Shown: positions 32,048 to 39,822 of the stretch, piece after piece
Layout of the letters: every line of letters begins with the position of its first letter
Position numbering within the stretch: position 1 is the first letter of the stretch
Assembly (NCBI GenBank): GCA_030430535.1
Contig: JAUIKY010000033.1
Span: forward strand, 1-39,822
Direction: 5' to 3'
DNA from: Bacteroidia bacterium
GTDB taxonomy: Bacteria > Bacteroidota > Bacteroidia > Flavobacteriales > Flavobacteriaceae
DNA length: 39,822 nucleotides
Notes under the pieces: model-generated
The model's input: the letters and a program-made list of their open reading frames with translations, nothing else
Databases searched by the model: none
Told to the model about the DNA's origin: nothing
Program-made: the position numbers and the translations under genes

Positions 32048-33737
32048 ATCGCACTAATTTTTTATACTTAATTCGTTTGGGCATTAAATCGCCTCCCAAT
32101 CGTTTCTTTTTGTTTTCTTCGTAATCAGAAAAACTACCTTCAAAGAAATACACTTGGCTATTACCCTCAAAAGCCAAAATATGGGTACAGATTCTATCTA
32201 AAAACCATCGGTCGTGCGATATCACTACGGCACATCCTGCAAAGTTTTCCAGACCTTCTTCCAATGCTCGAAGGGTGTTTACATCCAAATCGTTAGTGGG
32301 CTCATCCAAAAGCAGTACGTTGCCTTCTTCTTTTAACGTCATTGCCAAATGCAGTCGGTTGCGTTCACCACCCGAAAGCAGTTTGACTTTTTTGTTTTGC
32401 TCGCTTCCGCTGAAATTAAATCGACTTAAATAAGCTCGGGAATTTACTTGCTTTCCGCCCATCATCACCAATTCCTGCTCGTCACTGAAGTTTTGCCAGA
32501 TGGTTTTTTCTGGATCAATATTGGAATGGCTTTGATCCACATAAGCGATTTTGGCGGTTTCGCCTACTATAAATTCACCTTTATCGGGTGTTTCCTCGCC
32601 CATTATCATTCTGAAAATAGTAGTTTTTCCAGCACCATTTGGCCCGATAACCCCAACAATTCCCGCTTGCGGTAAATTAAAATTCAAATCTTCATACAAC
32701 AACTTATCGCCATAGCCTTTGCTAACGCCTTTCGCTTCAATAACGTTGGTCCCCAATCGTGGGCCGTTTGGGATATAGATTTCCAGTTTTTCATCCAACT
32801 GTTTTTGGTCTTGGCTCAAAAGTTTATCGTAATTCTTTAAACGTGCTTTCTGCTTGGTTTGACGGCCTTTAGCACCTTGACGCACCCATTCCAACTCACG
32901 CTCCAGGGTTTTTTGGCGTTTTGAAGCGGCTTTACCTTCCTGCGCCATGCGCTTCGATTTTTGATCTAACCAAGACGAATAATTCCCTTTCCAGGGAATA
33001 CCTTCACCTCTATCGAGCTCTAAAATCCAACCCGCAACGTTATCTAAAAAGTAACGGTCGTGCGTTACGGCAATCACCGTGCCTTTGTACTGCGCCAAAT
33101 GGTGTTCCAACCAGTGTACCGATTCAGCATCCAAGTGGTTGGTAGGCTCATCCAACAATAATACATCGGGTTCTTGCAACAACAATCTGCACAATGCCAC
33201 ACGGCGACGTTCACCACCAGAAAGCACACCTATTTTTTTATCACCTTCTGGAGTACGCAGAGCATCCATAGCAATTTCCAACTTGGTGTCGAGCTCCCAA
33301 GCATTGGCAGCATCAATCTGGTCTTGAAGTTCCGCTTGGCGGTTCATCAATTTTTCCATTTTATCTGGATCGGAATACACTTCTTCCAAACCAAACATAT
33401 CGTTTATTTTGTTGTATTCGTCAAGAATGGCAACCGTTTCGGCAGCACCCTCGCGAACTACTTCCATCACCGTTTTTTCATCATCCAACTGGGGTTCCTG
33501 CTCTAAATAGCCCACCGAATAGTCTTGCGAAAACACCACATCGCCTTGATAGTTTTTATCAACACCCGCTATAATTTTCAGCAAAGTAGATTTACCCGAA
33601 CCATTAAGCCCCAGAATACCGATTTTGGCCCCGTAGAAAAAACTAAGGTAAATGTTTTTAAGCACCGGCGTATTGGCGCTCTGGAATGTCTTGGTAACAC
33701 CAGACATTGAGAATATTATTTTTTTATCGTCGCTCAT
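32046..33737 (-). CDS. ettA: Energy-dependent translational throttle protein EttA (ABC-F ATPase)
   Basis: 563-residue ribosome-associated ABC-F ATPase without membrane domains, gating the first steps of elongation in an ATP/ADP-dependent way. First ABC domain: Walker A GLNGSGKST (43-51), signature LSGGERRRVALCRLL (172-186), Walker B LLLDEPTNHLD (193-203). The arm insertion lies around 94-140. The ABC-F linker GAKGRQTKQKARLKNYDKLL follows. Second domain: GPNGAGKTT (365-373), signature LSGGERNRLHLAM, LLLDEPTNDLD. Length and the arm fit EttA rather than Uup or YbiT. It lies 22 bp downstream of the CAL67264 gene. Confidence 0.95.
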   Translation of the reverse strand: MSDDKKIIFSMSGVTKTFQSANTPVLKNIYLSFFYGAKIGILGLNGSGKSTLLKIIAGVDKNYQGDVVFSQDYSVGYLEQEPQLDDEKTVMEVVREGAAETVAILDEYNKINDMFGLEEVYSDPDKMEKLMNRQAELQDQIDAANAWELDTKLEIAMDALRTPEGDKKIGVLSGGERRRVALCRLLLQEPDVLLLDEPTNHLDAESVHWLEHHLAQYKGTVIAVTHDRYFLDNVAGWILELDRGEGIPWKGNYSSWLDQKSKRMAQEGKAASKRQKTLERELEWVRQGAKGRQTKQKARLKNYDKLLSQDQKQLDEKLEIYIPNGPRLGTNVIEAKGVSKGYGDKLLYEDLNFNLPQAGIVGVIGPNGAGKTTIFRMIMGEETPDKGEFIVGETAKIAYVDQSHSNIDPEKTIWQNFSDEQELVMMGGKQVNSRAYLSRFNFSGSEQNKKVKLLSGGERNRLHLAMTLKEEGNVLLLDEPTNDLDVNTLRALEEGLENFAGCAVVISHDRWFLDRICTHILAFEGNSQVYFFEGSFSDYEENKKKRLGGDLMPKRIKYKKLVR

Positions 33738-33759
33738 TTAATTTTAAGTAAGTTTTAAT

Positions 33760-33942
33760 TTAAACACGTCCCTTTAAAGCGTTAAATACCCAAGCCACAG
33801 CGAAAAAGCCCAAACCTACGGCGGCAAATCCCCAACCTGCTACTTCCTGATATTTAAAAGCTCCCATGGCAATTAGCCCCAGACCCACAAAAATCATAAT
33901 CCATGTAGCCCAAGCCAATACCGTGTTTTTATTCATTGCCAT
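33760..33942 (-). CDS. CAL67264 family small membrane protein
   Basis: 60 residues with two TM helices (about 8-27, 34-53) joined by a short turn (KYQEVAGWG). MAMNKNTVLAWATWIMIFVG and FAAVGLGFFAVAWVFNALKG match the flavobacterial CAL67264 family, whose function is unknown. The start MAMNKN is preferred over a longer one that adds a charged tail absent from the family. It is upstream of ettA, probably cotranscribed. Confidence 0.8.
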   Translation of the reverse strand: MAMNKNTVLAWATWIMIFVGLGLIAMGAFKYQEVAGWGFAAVGLGFFAVAWVFNALKGRV

Positions 33943-34194
33943 AATCTTTTTCTTTATTTGGTTAGTTATAGGCAAATATCGGTTTTTAACCATAAATTAA
34001 AAAGCATCTCTTCATTTTATATGTTTCTTTTTGTAGAAATAGTTTTTCATTCAAAAACAGTTCAACAGACGTTTATTGTATAATATTATTTCTCAAAATA
34101 TTGCAAAACGATAATTAACGAGGTTGTATTTTACCGATTTCTGAATTAACTTTTATTTATCATTTAACAAGCGTTCATTTAATGTATTGCTGCG

Positions 34195-34202
34195 TATTTT
34201 TG
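34195..34202 (+). promoter_or_regulatory. -7 box (TATTTTTG) of the MFS transporter gene
   Basis: A perfect TAnnTTTG match 24 nt before the ATG at 34227. It lies inside the longer reading that begins at 34182 and so supports the internal ATG as the real start. No clear -33 element. Confidence 0.45.
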
Positions 34203-34226
34203 TCGTTTCCAAATCTTAGAACGACT

Positions 34227-35411
34227 ATGAACAAAGCATTACTATCATTAGCCATTGGCGGTTTCGGTATTGGATTGACCGAATTCGTAATTATGGGCAT
34301 TTTGCCCGAGGTGGCTACGGCATTCCATATCAGCATCCCTCAAGCCGGACATTTTATATCGGCATACGCTTTGGGCGTAGTGATTGGCGCACCAACCTTA
34401 ACAGGCATTGGCAGTAAATGGCCTGCCCATAAAGTACTTTTGGCACTTATGTTATGGTTTACGGTTTTCAATACCCTTTCGGCGTTTGCCAACGGTTATT
34501 ATCAATTTTTAATTTTACGATTTTTATCCGGCTTACCACACGGTGCTTTTTTTGGTATTGGCGCTGTAGTGGCTGGTAAACTTTCCAAACCCGGAAAACA
34601 GGCACAAGGCATTGCCATTATGTTTAGTGGATTAACTGTCGCTAACCTCTTAGGTGTTCCGTTGGGCACTTATTTAGGAAAAGGCTTCAATTGGAACGTT
34701 TCGTTTTTAATGGTTGGTATTGTTGGCATTCTGGCAGTATTAAGCGTGAAATTTTGGATGCCAGAGTTGAAAAAATCTTCGGAAACCCGTTTTGTTGAAG
34801 AATTTAAAATTTTTAGACGACTGGAATTGTGGTTGATTATCTTATTAACCACTATTGGTACCGGCGGATTTTTTGCGTGGTACAGCTACATAGCGCCTTT
34901 GATTACCGATGTTGCCGGACACCCAAAAGAAATGGTATCACTAGCTATGATTTTGGCCGGACTGGGCATGTTTATCGGGAATTTTATCGGAGCCAAACTG
35001 GCCGAAAAATTTTCCCCAATCAATGCCATCATTATTACTCTTGTTTTTATGGTGATTTGTTTGAGCCTAAATACCTATTTGGCTTCAGATAAAATTATGG
35101 TTTTGATAATGACTTTTATTATAGGGACAATAACCTTTTGCCTCTCCACCCCTATTCAGGTGGCCATTATCAATGCATCAAAAGGTTCTGAAACTTTGGG
35201 CTCGTCACTTAACCAAAGTGCATTTAACATTGGGAACGCCACCGGAGCATACTTTGCCGGCATACCCATTGCCATGGGATTCGGTTACACATCGGCCGAT
35301 TGGGTTGGTGCTGCTATGGCTTCTGTGGGCGTTATTATTGCCTTCGGAATTATCGCTTTAAGACAACAGCAAAAACGAAAGAAAAACGAATTGAAAACTT
35401 GTTATTCATAA
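34227..35411 (+). CDS. MFS transporter, DHA1/AraJ-like efflux protein
   Basis: 394-residue inner-membrane exporter with 12 TM helices. LTEFVIMGILPEVATAFHIS is the typical TM1 of AraJ/YdhP-like members, and RFLSGLPHGAFFGIGAVVAG is the motif-C-type region in TM5. TM10-12 have STPIQVAIINASKGSETLGS and LNQSAFNIGNATGAYFAG. The family exports sugars, arabinose or drugs; the substrate here cannot be said. The start MNKALLSL is preferred because an upstream in-frame ATG lies before the predicted transcript start. It is a single-gene unit, followed by a repeat array. Confidence 0.9.
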   Translation: MNKALLSLAIGGFGIGLTEFVIMGILPEVATAFHISIPQAGHFISAYALGVVIGAPTLTGIGSKWPAHKVLLALMLWFTVFNTLSAFANGYYQFLILRFLSGLPHGAFFGIGAVVAGKLSKPGKQAQGIAIMFSGLTVANLLGVPLGTYLGKGFNWNVSFLMVGIVGILAVLSVKFWMPELKKSSETRFVEEFKIFRRLELWLIILLTTIGTGGFFAWYSYIAPLITDVAGHPKEMVSLAMILAGLGMFIGNFIGAKLAEKFSPINAIIITLVFMVICLSLNTYLASDKIMVLIMTFIIGTITFCLSTPIQVAIINASKGSETLGSSLNQSAFNIGNATGAYFAGIPIAMGFGYTSADWVGAAMASVGVIIAFGIIALRQQQKRKKNELKTCYS

Positions 35412-35719
35412 AAGAGACTACCTAAAAATCAACTAATTAACCTTTTTCGAAAAAGTAACTTGCACTGAGCATTTGGTTGCTGATCGGGGTCAAAGCAAAT
35501 CGAAGTCAAGCAATTTCATTAACAGAACTTCCATTGAACAGATTACTTCGGTCATTCTTTCCTCGTAATGACGTTGGGTTTGATGTTTCGAAGTATAAAA
35601 TAAGTATTTCCGTCATTGCGAGAAAAGCGAAGCAATCTGATGAACAGAACTTCTACCGAACAGATTACTTCGGTCATACTTCCCTCGTAATGACGCTCTT
35701 TTTTTAAGGCAGAGTTCTT
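35412..35719. repeat. REP array between the MFS gene and the Sua5 gene
   Basis: A 308-bp gene-free spacer holding two direct copies of a 53-nt unit (35521-35573 and 35643-35695), each containing GAACAGATTACTTCGGTCAT and ending CTCGTAATGACG. Between them lies an inverted partner, CGTCATTGCGAGAAAAGCGA then AGCAATCTG (35611-35639). The set folds as a large imperfect inverted repeat. Related single copies occur at 23405-23505 and 28517-28553. Confidence 0.7.
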
Positions 35720-36340
35720 TTAAAAAATCTCCAAATCACCTTTGCCCTCACGAACCACGATTGGCGTATCTTCCGACAGGTCGATAACCGTGGAAGCTTC
35801 ATTTCCGCCGTAACCGCCATCAATCACCAAATCGACCAGATTATCCCACTTTTCAAGAATCAGTTCGGGATCGGTAGTATATTCCAATACTTCATCTTCA
35901 TCACGAATGGAGGTTGATATAATGGGGTTTCCCAATTGTTTTACAATTTCCAAGGCAATATTATTATCCGGTACACGGATACCCACGGTTTTCTTTTTCT
36001 TAAACGGGTTGGGTAACGTTTTGGATCCCGGAAGAATAAAGGTATACGGCCCAGGCAAAGCCCTTTTCAATATTTTAAACACCGAAGTATCAATCTGTTT
36101 TACATAATCGCTCAAGTTGCTTAAATCGTGGCAAACAAACGAAAAATTGGCTTTTTCGAGTTTCACTTCCTTTATTCTGGCCACTCGTTCCAAGGCTTTA
36201 ATATTGGTAATATCGCACCCCAAACCATAAACGGTATCGGTGGGATAAATTATGAGTCCGCCACTTCTCAAAATACGCACTACTTTTTCAATTTCCCGCG
36301 GATTGGGGTTTTCTTCGTAAATCCTTATAAATTCTGCCAT
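35720..36340 (-). CDS. L-threonylcarbamoyladenylate synthase (Sua5/YciO/YrdC family)
   Basis: 206-residue cytoplasmic enzyme making threonylcarbamoyl-AMP for the t6A37 tRNA modification. GGLIIYPTDTVYGLGCDITN (N-terminus), RIKEVKLEKANFSFVCHDLS, TFILPGSKTLPNPFKKKKTV and the C-terminal SIRDEDEVLEYTTDP / DTPIVVREGKGDLEIF are family features. The length fits the single-domain YrdC/YciO group. Distinguishing a TsaC from a YciO paralogue is not possible here. The ATG at 36340 is well placed, without a perfect promoter box upstream. Confidence 0.9.
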   Translation of the reverse strand: MAEFIRIYEENPNPREIEKVVRILRSGGLIIYPTDTVYGLGCDITNIKALERVARIKEVKLEKANFSFVCHDLSNLSDYVKQIDTSVFKILKRALPGPYTFILPGSKTLPNPFKKKKTVGIRVPDNNIALEIVKQLGNPIISTSIRDEDEVLEYTTDPELILEKWDNLVDLVIDGGYGGNEASTVIDLSEDTPIVVREGKGDLEIF

Positions 36341-36574
36341 ATTGTGTTACTTCCTTTCCGTTTACAAAATAAGCATATTTTATTGTATTTTAAATTCAAA
36401 TTTTACAATGTTGAATTTAAGCACTTTTGCAACATAAAATTTTATAAATCCTGTAACATTTTAAGTTTAAATCAGTCTATTAAACATGAAACCCATAATG
36501 GGTATTGAGCAAACAATGAACATGGGCTATGAAACAATTAAGTAACTGGAGTATAATCTTTTGGGAAATTTAAA

Positions 36575-37543
36575 TTGATAAAAAAGGAATTGCATATTGT
36601 TTTCTTTATAATTTTTGGCTTTCACTATAGCCAAACGCTTCCTGCTGAAAATCCGCCAATACACTTCTCTCAAGCCGAAATCATCAATCCGTACACCACT
36701 CGAATTCCTTTTAAATTAGTGGATCATTTAATGGTGGTAAAAGCAGAAATTTTAAACCAAGAAGGCCATTTTATTATCGATACTGGTTCTGAAACCTTAA
36801 TTCTTAATCAAGTGCATTTTCCTAATTTTTATGAGCATCAAAAAAAGCGTTCGGTCTCCTCGGGCATTATGCATTCGGTTGAGAACTCCTATGAAAAACA
36901 CATCAAAGAATTTGTATTTCAGAATTTTAAATTGGAAAATAAAAACGCTGATGTTATCGATTTGTCACATATTGAAAAAAGCAAAAAAATCAAACTTTTA
37001 GGCGTTATTGGCTATAACATTTTGAAGGATTATGAAGTGTTTGTAGATATGTACTTGAACCAAATTACGCTCACCAAAGTAGATCGGCACGGCAATAAAC
37101 TGGACAAACGTGACTATTTGGAAACCATTGTTGATACTGTAGATTTCCGTTTGGTAAACCACACTATTGTGGTGAACGCTAACATAAATGACCAAAAAGT
37201 GAAGTTGGGTATCGATACAGCGGCCGAGTTCAACCAAATAAACAAACGGGTGGGCAAATCGGTTTTGAAATATTTTATCCCTAAAAAACGCTTACGGCTA
37301 TCGGGCATTAACAACCTAATAATTGAAGTTTTGGCAGGAAAATTGCATCGTGTAAAATTAAGCGATAAAACTTATTTTGGCCCTATGTTAACCGTTTTAA
37401 CTAACTTAGCCAAGATGAACGAGGCCTTTGGCACCGATTTGGACGGCATTTTGGGCTATGAGTTTTTTGCCCAAAAAAGAACGATAATAAACTATCAAAA
37501 AGAAAAACTGTATTTTATTGATTACCCCTTAAACCACCAGTGA
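36575..37543 (+). CDS. Secreted two-lobed retropepsin-like aspartyl protease family protein
   Basis: 322 residues with an N-terminal signal sequence (KKELHIVFFIIFGFHYSQT). Lobe 1 has the catalytic-type motif GHFIIDTGSETLIL (Asp69) and later LLGVIGYNIL (141-150). Lobe 2 has VKLGIDTAAEFNQIN (Asp214) and DGILGYEFFA (290-299). The second motif is DTA rather than DTG. Two such lobes in one chain mirror the pepsin arrangement. The start is TTG at 36575; an in-frame stop 19 nt upstream excludes any other initiator. The 3' end overlaps the CBM48 gene start by 4 bp, so the pair is coupled. A proteolytic or peptide-binding envelope role is inferred. Confidence 0.7.
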   Translation: MIKKELHIVFFIIFGFHYSQTLPAENPPIHFSQAEIINPYTTRIPFKLVDHLMVVKAEILNQEGHFIIDTGSETLILNQVHFPNFYEHQKKRSVSSGIMHSVENSYEKHIKEFVFQNFKLENKNADVIDLSHIEKSKKIKLLGVIGYNILKDYEVFVDMYLNQITLTKVDRHGNKLDKRDYLETIVDTVDFRLVNHTIVVNANINDQKVKLGIDTAAEFNQINKRVGKSVLKYFIPKKRLRLSGINNLIIEVLAGKLHRVKLSDKTYFGPMLTVLTNLAKMNEAFGTDLDGILGYEFFAQKRTIINYQKEKLYFIDYPLNHQ

Positions 37544-38508
37544 AAAAGCTAATATTCAATACCATAATTACCATTTTTACCTTCATTAGCTTTTATACTT
37601 TCGGTCAACCCGATACTCCTAAAGGCTACAGCATTGAAGGCGATACCGTTGTGTTTACTTTTGATGAGCGCGACTATTCAAAATTCACCCAAGAGCATAC
37701 CGGGCAAGTGGTAGATTTTGAAGATCTGAACGTGAAAAACGTTGTGGTTTCGGGCGAATTCAATCTGTGGTCCCGTGACCATTGGAAAATGAAAAAACTC
37801 AACAATCACACTTACCAACTTCGAAAAAGTATACACGATTTTACCGATGCCTTTTCTTGGGAATTCAAATACGTAATCAATAATACTTATTGGGCAGAAC
37901 CTTCCCAAAAAGACCCGAATGCCACTAAAGCCACAAAAGACGGCATGCTCATTCACGGTATTTACAATTTAAAAATGTACACCGCCTACCCCAGTGAAAC
38001 GGGAAATGTCCGTTTTAAACTAAAAGGGTTTAAAGATGCCAAACAGGTTATTTTGGCGGGATCGTTCAATAAATGGGATGAGCAGCTTTTTAAAATGAAC
38101 AAAACCGAAACGGGCTGGGAACTCACCCTACAAATGAAACCCGATATTTACCAATACCGGTTTATTGTGGACGGCCATTGGATGGAAGACCCCGACAATC
38201 CCCATAAAGTAAGAAATGAGTTCGATGAGTTTAACTCGGTTATCAACATTCAGGAATATACGGCGTTTAAGCTTAGAGGCTACACCAACGCCAAAAAAGT
38301 GATTTTAGCAGGTTCGTTTAACAACTGGAACGAACACGAATTGATCATGCGAAAAATGGACTACGGCTGGAAATACGTTTTACCGCTTTCTGGAGGCAAG
38401 CATCACTACAAATTTATCGTTGACGGCCATTGGATTGTAGATCCCAACAACCCCGTCAAGGAATATGACAGTGATGGACATATCAATTCGGTTTGTATGG
38501 TGAAGTAG
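37540..38508 (+). CDS. Exported protein with tandem CBM48/AMPK-type glycogen-binding-like modules
   Basis: 322 residues with a signal peptide (LIFNTIITIFTFISFYTFGQ). The first module is divergent (NVVVSGEFNLWSRDHWKMKK, then FSWEFKYVINNTYWAEP). The second (about 153-232) has KQVILAGSFNKWDEQLFKMN, YQYRFIVDGHWMEDPDNP. The third (about 235-322) has KKVILAGSFNNWNEHELIMR, HHYKFIVDGHWIVDPNNP. The repeated GSFNxW...FIVDGHW pattern is that of the AMPK-beta/CBM48 fold. No catalytic domain is present, so it is a binding protein for an alpha-glucan or another ligand. It starts with GTG, overlapping the previous stop as GTGA, with no intergenic space. Confidence 0.8.
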   Translation: MKKLIFNTIITIFTFISFYTFGQPDTPKGYSIEGDTVVFTFDERDYSKFTQEHTGQVVDFEDLNVKNVVVSGEFNLWSRDHWKMKKLNNHTYQLRKSIHDFTDAFSWEFKYVINNTYWAEPSQKDPNATKATKDGMLIHGIYNLKMYTAYPSETGNVRFKLKGFKDAKQVILAGSFNKWDEQLFKMNKTETGWELTLQMKPDIYQYRFIVDGHWMEDPDNPHKVRNEFDEFNSVINIQEYTAFKLRGYTNAKKVILAGSFNNWNEHELIMRKMDYGWKYVLPLSGGKHHYKFIVDGHWIVDPNNPVKEYDSDGHINSVCMVK

Positions 38509-38870
38509 CATAATAGTTAACAAAGTTTGAATGAAAAAAATCACGAAATCAATTTATAAATAAGAGAGAGTGAAAATCTTTTGTTAATATTACTGTATTA
38601 AACTCGCAATCAAAAACGTCACTCTTATATAGCGCTCGTTTGTAACTAGTTTTAATTAAAACCTAAATTTTCGGCAGTGCCCAAACTGGCTCCAACGAGG
38701 TATAAGATTTTCAGGAACTCAGCTAATCCTAAAAAATGGTGGGCCACAAATTTGCCCGCGAACGCTGTTTAGAGGTTTATAAAGCGGCTTTAAATTAATA
38801 AAACTTAAATTGGTTTTGTAAAAAATTTCGGTTATTTTCGTTTTATATTTACTAGGGTAAATATAATGTA
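38509..38870. other. Gene-free region between the CBM48 gene and the cassette
   Basis: I see no gene here. A GTTAACAA near 38517-38524, just after the CBM48 stop codon, resembles the GCTAACAA end of the palindromes further on. Scattered short open stretches (for example around 38660-38790) are broken by stops and show no family features. A hairpin ATATTTAC-tagg-GTAAATAT lies at 38845-38864. Confidence 0.5.
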
Positions 38871-38907
38871 GATAAACGCAATTGCGTTTATCCAATTGTT
38901 AGCAAAC
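38871..38907. repeat. Left cassette boundary: 22-bp perfect palindrome and GTTAGC end
   Basis: GATAAACGCAA/TTGCGTTTATC (38871-38892) is a perfect palindrome. It is followed by TTGTTAGCAAAC (38896-38907), the exact inverse complement of GTTTGCTAACAA at 39620-39631 on the other side of the lipoprotein gene. Confidence 0.6.
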
Positions 38908-38921
38908 ATATGACTGAACCA

Positions 38922-39611
38922 ATGAAGATTCTCAAACTATTCATATTTCTTCTTCTAGTTGTCAGTTGTTCGAAAAAAGAACAGATTAAGAAATTTGAAA
39001 ATGTTTTGGGAAAAGAAAATAGCGAAACTTTGACTTCAATGGTTTTGGAATTTGAAAATGGCTTTCTGAAAAGGCAATATCCTGATTTAAATACTGAAAA
39101 GGCCTATCGCCAATACTTAAAGGAACTTGAAAACAACTCAACTGGAAATTGGGCAAAACCTTCAAAAAAAAGTAGAGAAATTTTTAATAAAAGTAATTTA
39201 CGATATGAAATTTATCGAATTCCTGATTCCGTTTGGATAGAGAAAAATCCTGACACATTGCATTTTAAATACGACAAATCAACTATCAAAACGAAATGGA
39301 AATATTTAAATGAGAATGGGAAATTTGAATATGGCGTATCTGAATCTTCGATTAGTTTTAATGAACCGAAAAACGAAGACTCGCTCATTGAATTAAGGAA
39401 AAAATATATTGATGTAAACTATGTTGGTAAATATAGAAGAGCTTTATATTCCATTTCCAAAAACAACAAGTTTGTAAGTGAATATTTAGATATGACAGAT
39501 GCTGCTGGAATTTTGGACCCTAGAATGGTCGCCGCTAATATGCTAAGCGACGATGTTGATTTAAACAATTATTTTATAAAAAGACTAATAGTAACTGAAA
39601 TTGCGAATTAA
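38922..39611 (+). CDS. AT-rich lipoprotein of unknown function (single-gene cassette)
   Basis: 229 residues from MKILKLFIFLLLVVSCSKKE, a lipobox (LVVSC) signal with Cys at about 17, so membrane-anchored and exported. The mature part is hydrophilic: SETLTSMVLEFENGFLKRQY, YEIYRIPDSVWIEKNPDTLH and YVGKYRRALYSISKNNKFVS. The ATG at 38910 (MTEPMKIL) is also in frame, but the signal peptide starts more naturally at 38922. Composition and codon use are more AT-rich than the main chromosomal genes. It is bracketed by inverted repeats and followed by a large palindrome, as in gene cassettes. Confidence 0.7.
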   Translation: MKILKLFIFLLLVVSCSKKEQIKKFENVLGKENSETLTSMVLEFENGFLKRQYPDLNTEKAYRQYLKELENNSTGNWAKPSKKSREIFNKSNLRYEIYRIPDSVWIEKNPDTLHFKYDKSTIKTKWKYLNENGKFEYGVSESSISFNEPKNEDSLIELRKKYIDVNYVGKYRRALYSISKNNKFVSEYLDMTDAAGILDPRMVAANMLSDDVDLNNYFIKRLIVTEIAN

Positions 39612-39623
39612 AAAAATACGTTT

Positions 39624-39751
39624 GCTAACAACGTGTATAGCTCATTGCGGCTGAATTCCTAATCGGAATTCATTGCAATTTGCTATCTTTGGTTGTACAG
39701 CGGAAAATCCCTGCGGATTTCCCGCAACAAGCCATACACAAACCCGTTGGC
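39624..39751. repeat. 128-bp imperfect palindrome, attC-like cassette site
   Basis: The outer arms GCTAAC...TGTATAGCTCATTGCGG and CCGCAACAAGCCATACACA...GTTGGC are inverse complements with few differences. Two inner hairpins (GAATTCC-taatc-GGAATTC at 39653-39671 and GGAAAATCC-ctgc-GGATTTCCC at 39702-39723) complete a branched structure. Length and layout (short conserved ends, variable palindromic middle, directly after a gene) resemble attC sites or comparable Bacteroidota repeats, though the ends do not match the integron GTTRRRY core exactly. Confidence 0.6.
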
Positions 39752-39786
39752 TGTAATGTAAAACGACATTCCCGAAAACAAAGAAA

Positions 39787-39822
39787 ATGACCCAATCTGA
39801 ACTCATAATTTTAAATTTTACA
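39787..39822 (+). CDS. Start of a gene running off the window
   Basis: An ATG 36 nt after the palindrome opens a frame reading MTQSELIILNFT to the window edge. The A-rich AAGAAA leader fits Bacteroidota initiation. Twelve codons are too few to assign a family. It would be the next cassette gene if the palindrome is a cassette site. Confidence 0.35.
   Translation, partial: MTQSELIILNFT

Noticed and set aside
34182-34226. Longer N-terminus for the MFS transporter
   Set aside because: The -7 box lies inside this stretch and the added residues do not belong to the family; the start at 34227 is used.
38620-38800. Short open stretches in the spacer before the cassette as a decayed gene
   Set aside because: Stops break every frame and no residue pattern recalls a family; kept as gene-free sequence.
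39624-39751. Calling the palindrome a true integron attC site
   Set aside because: The ends (GCTAAC, GTTGGC) do not fit the attC core rule exactly, and no integrase is visible, so it is described only as attC-like.

Overview
The window looks like the chromosome of a member of the Flavobacteriaceae (Bacteroidota), probably marine. The base composition is AT-rich. Promoters match the Bacteroidota form (a TAnnTTTG -7 box, with no clear Shine-Dalgarno sequences). Several genes belong to families I know mainly from flavobacteria (HYC_CC_PP, CAL67264, DUF2853, a DUF6638-like protein), and the spacers carry small repeats of a type common in this group. I see no rRNA, tRNA, CRISPR array or intact insertion sequence.

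Layout. 1-2907: a CusA/CzcA-type metal efflux pump, cut by the window edge, with a small HYC_CC_PP protein upstream of it. 2995-3246: the decayed C-terminal end of a restriction-modification enzyme. 3359-10168: housekeeping genes, namely mnmE, a SpoIIAA-like protein, a CvfB-type S1 protein, DUF2853, and a three-gene menaquinone operon (isochorismate synthase, menD, and a thioesterase with the YdiI/MenI catalytic residues). 10253-12263: an operon of two membrane-associated unknowns and a histidine kinase. 12371-15209: Lrp regulator divergent from a PLP gamma-lyase-type enzyme, then a DUF457-type membrane hydrolase. 15507-18576: an NhaC antiporter and a peroxide/thiol cluster (2-Cys peroxiredoxin, thioredoxin, DUF6952-like), interrupted by a MITE-like element with terminal inverted repeats. 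18747-21587: Crp/Fnr regulator, a coiled-coil membrane protein, and an arginase-family hydrolase.

21699-31535 is the least explained part: a minus-strand run of an elongated coiled-coil protein, an AT-rich orphan, a 354-aa unknown, an unusual AAA+ ATPase, a Nudix hydrolase, a 413-aa unknown, a lipoprotein with a disturbed start, and two membrane proteins. The core (24650-31535) reads as one ATPase-centred module and is the best candidate for an undescribed system. 31761-36340 returns to conserved genes: a small membrane protein, EttA, CAL67264, an MFS exporter and a Sua5/YrdC synthase. 36575-38508 is a translationally coupled pair, a two-lobed retropepsin-like protein followed by a secreted protein with three glycogen-binding-like (CBM48) modules. 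38509-39822 looks like a gene-cassette region: an AT-rich lipoprotein gene bounded by a 12-bp inverted repeat, followed by a 128-bp attC-like palindrome and the start of another gene.

All functional calls are by motif and family recognition from the sequence alone; no database search was run.
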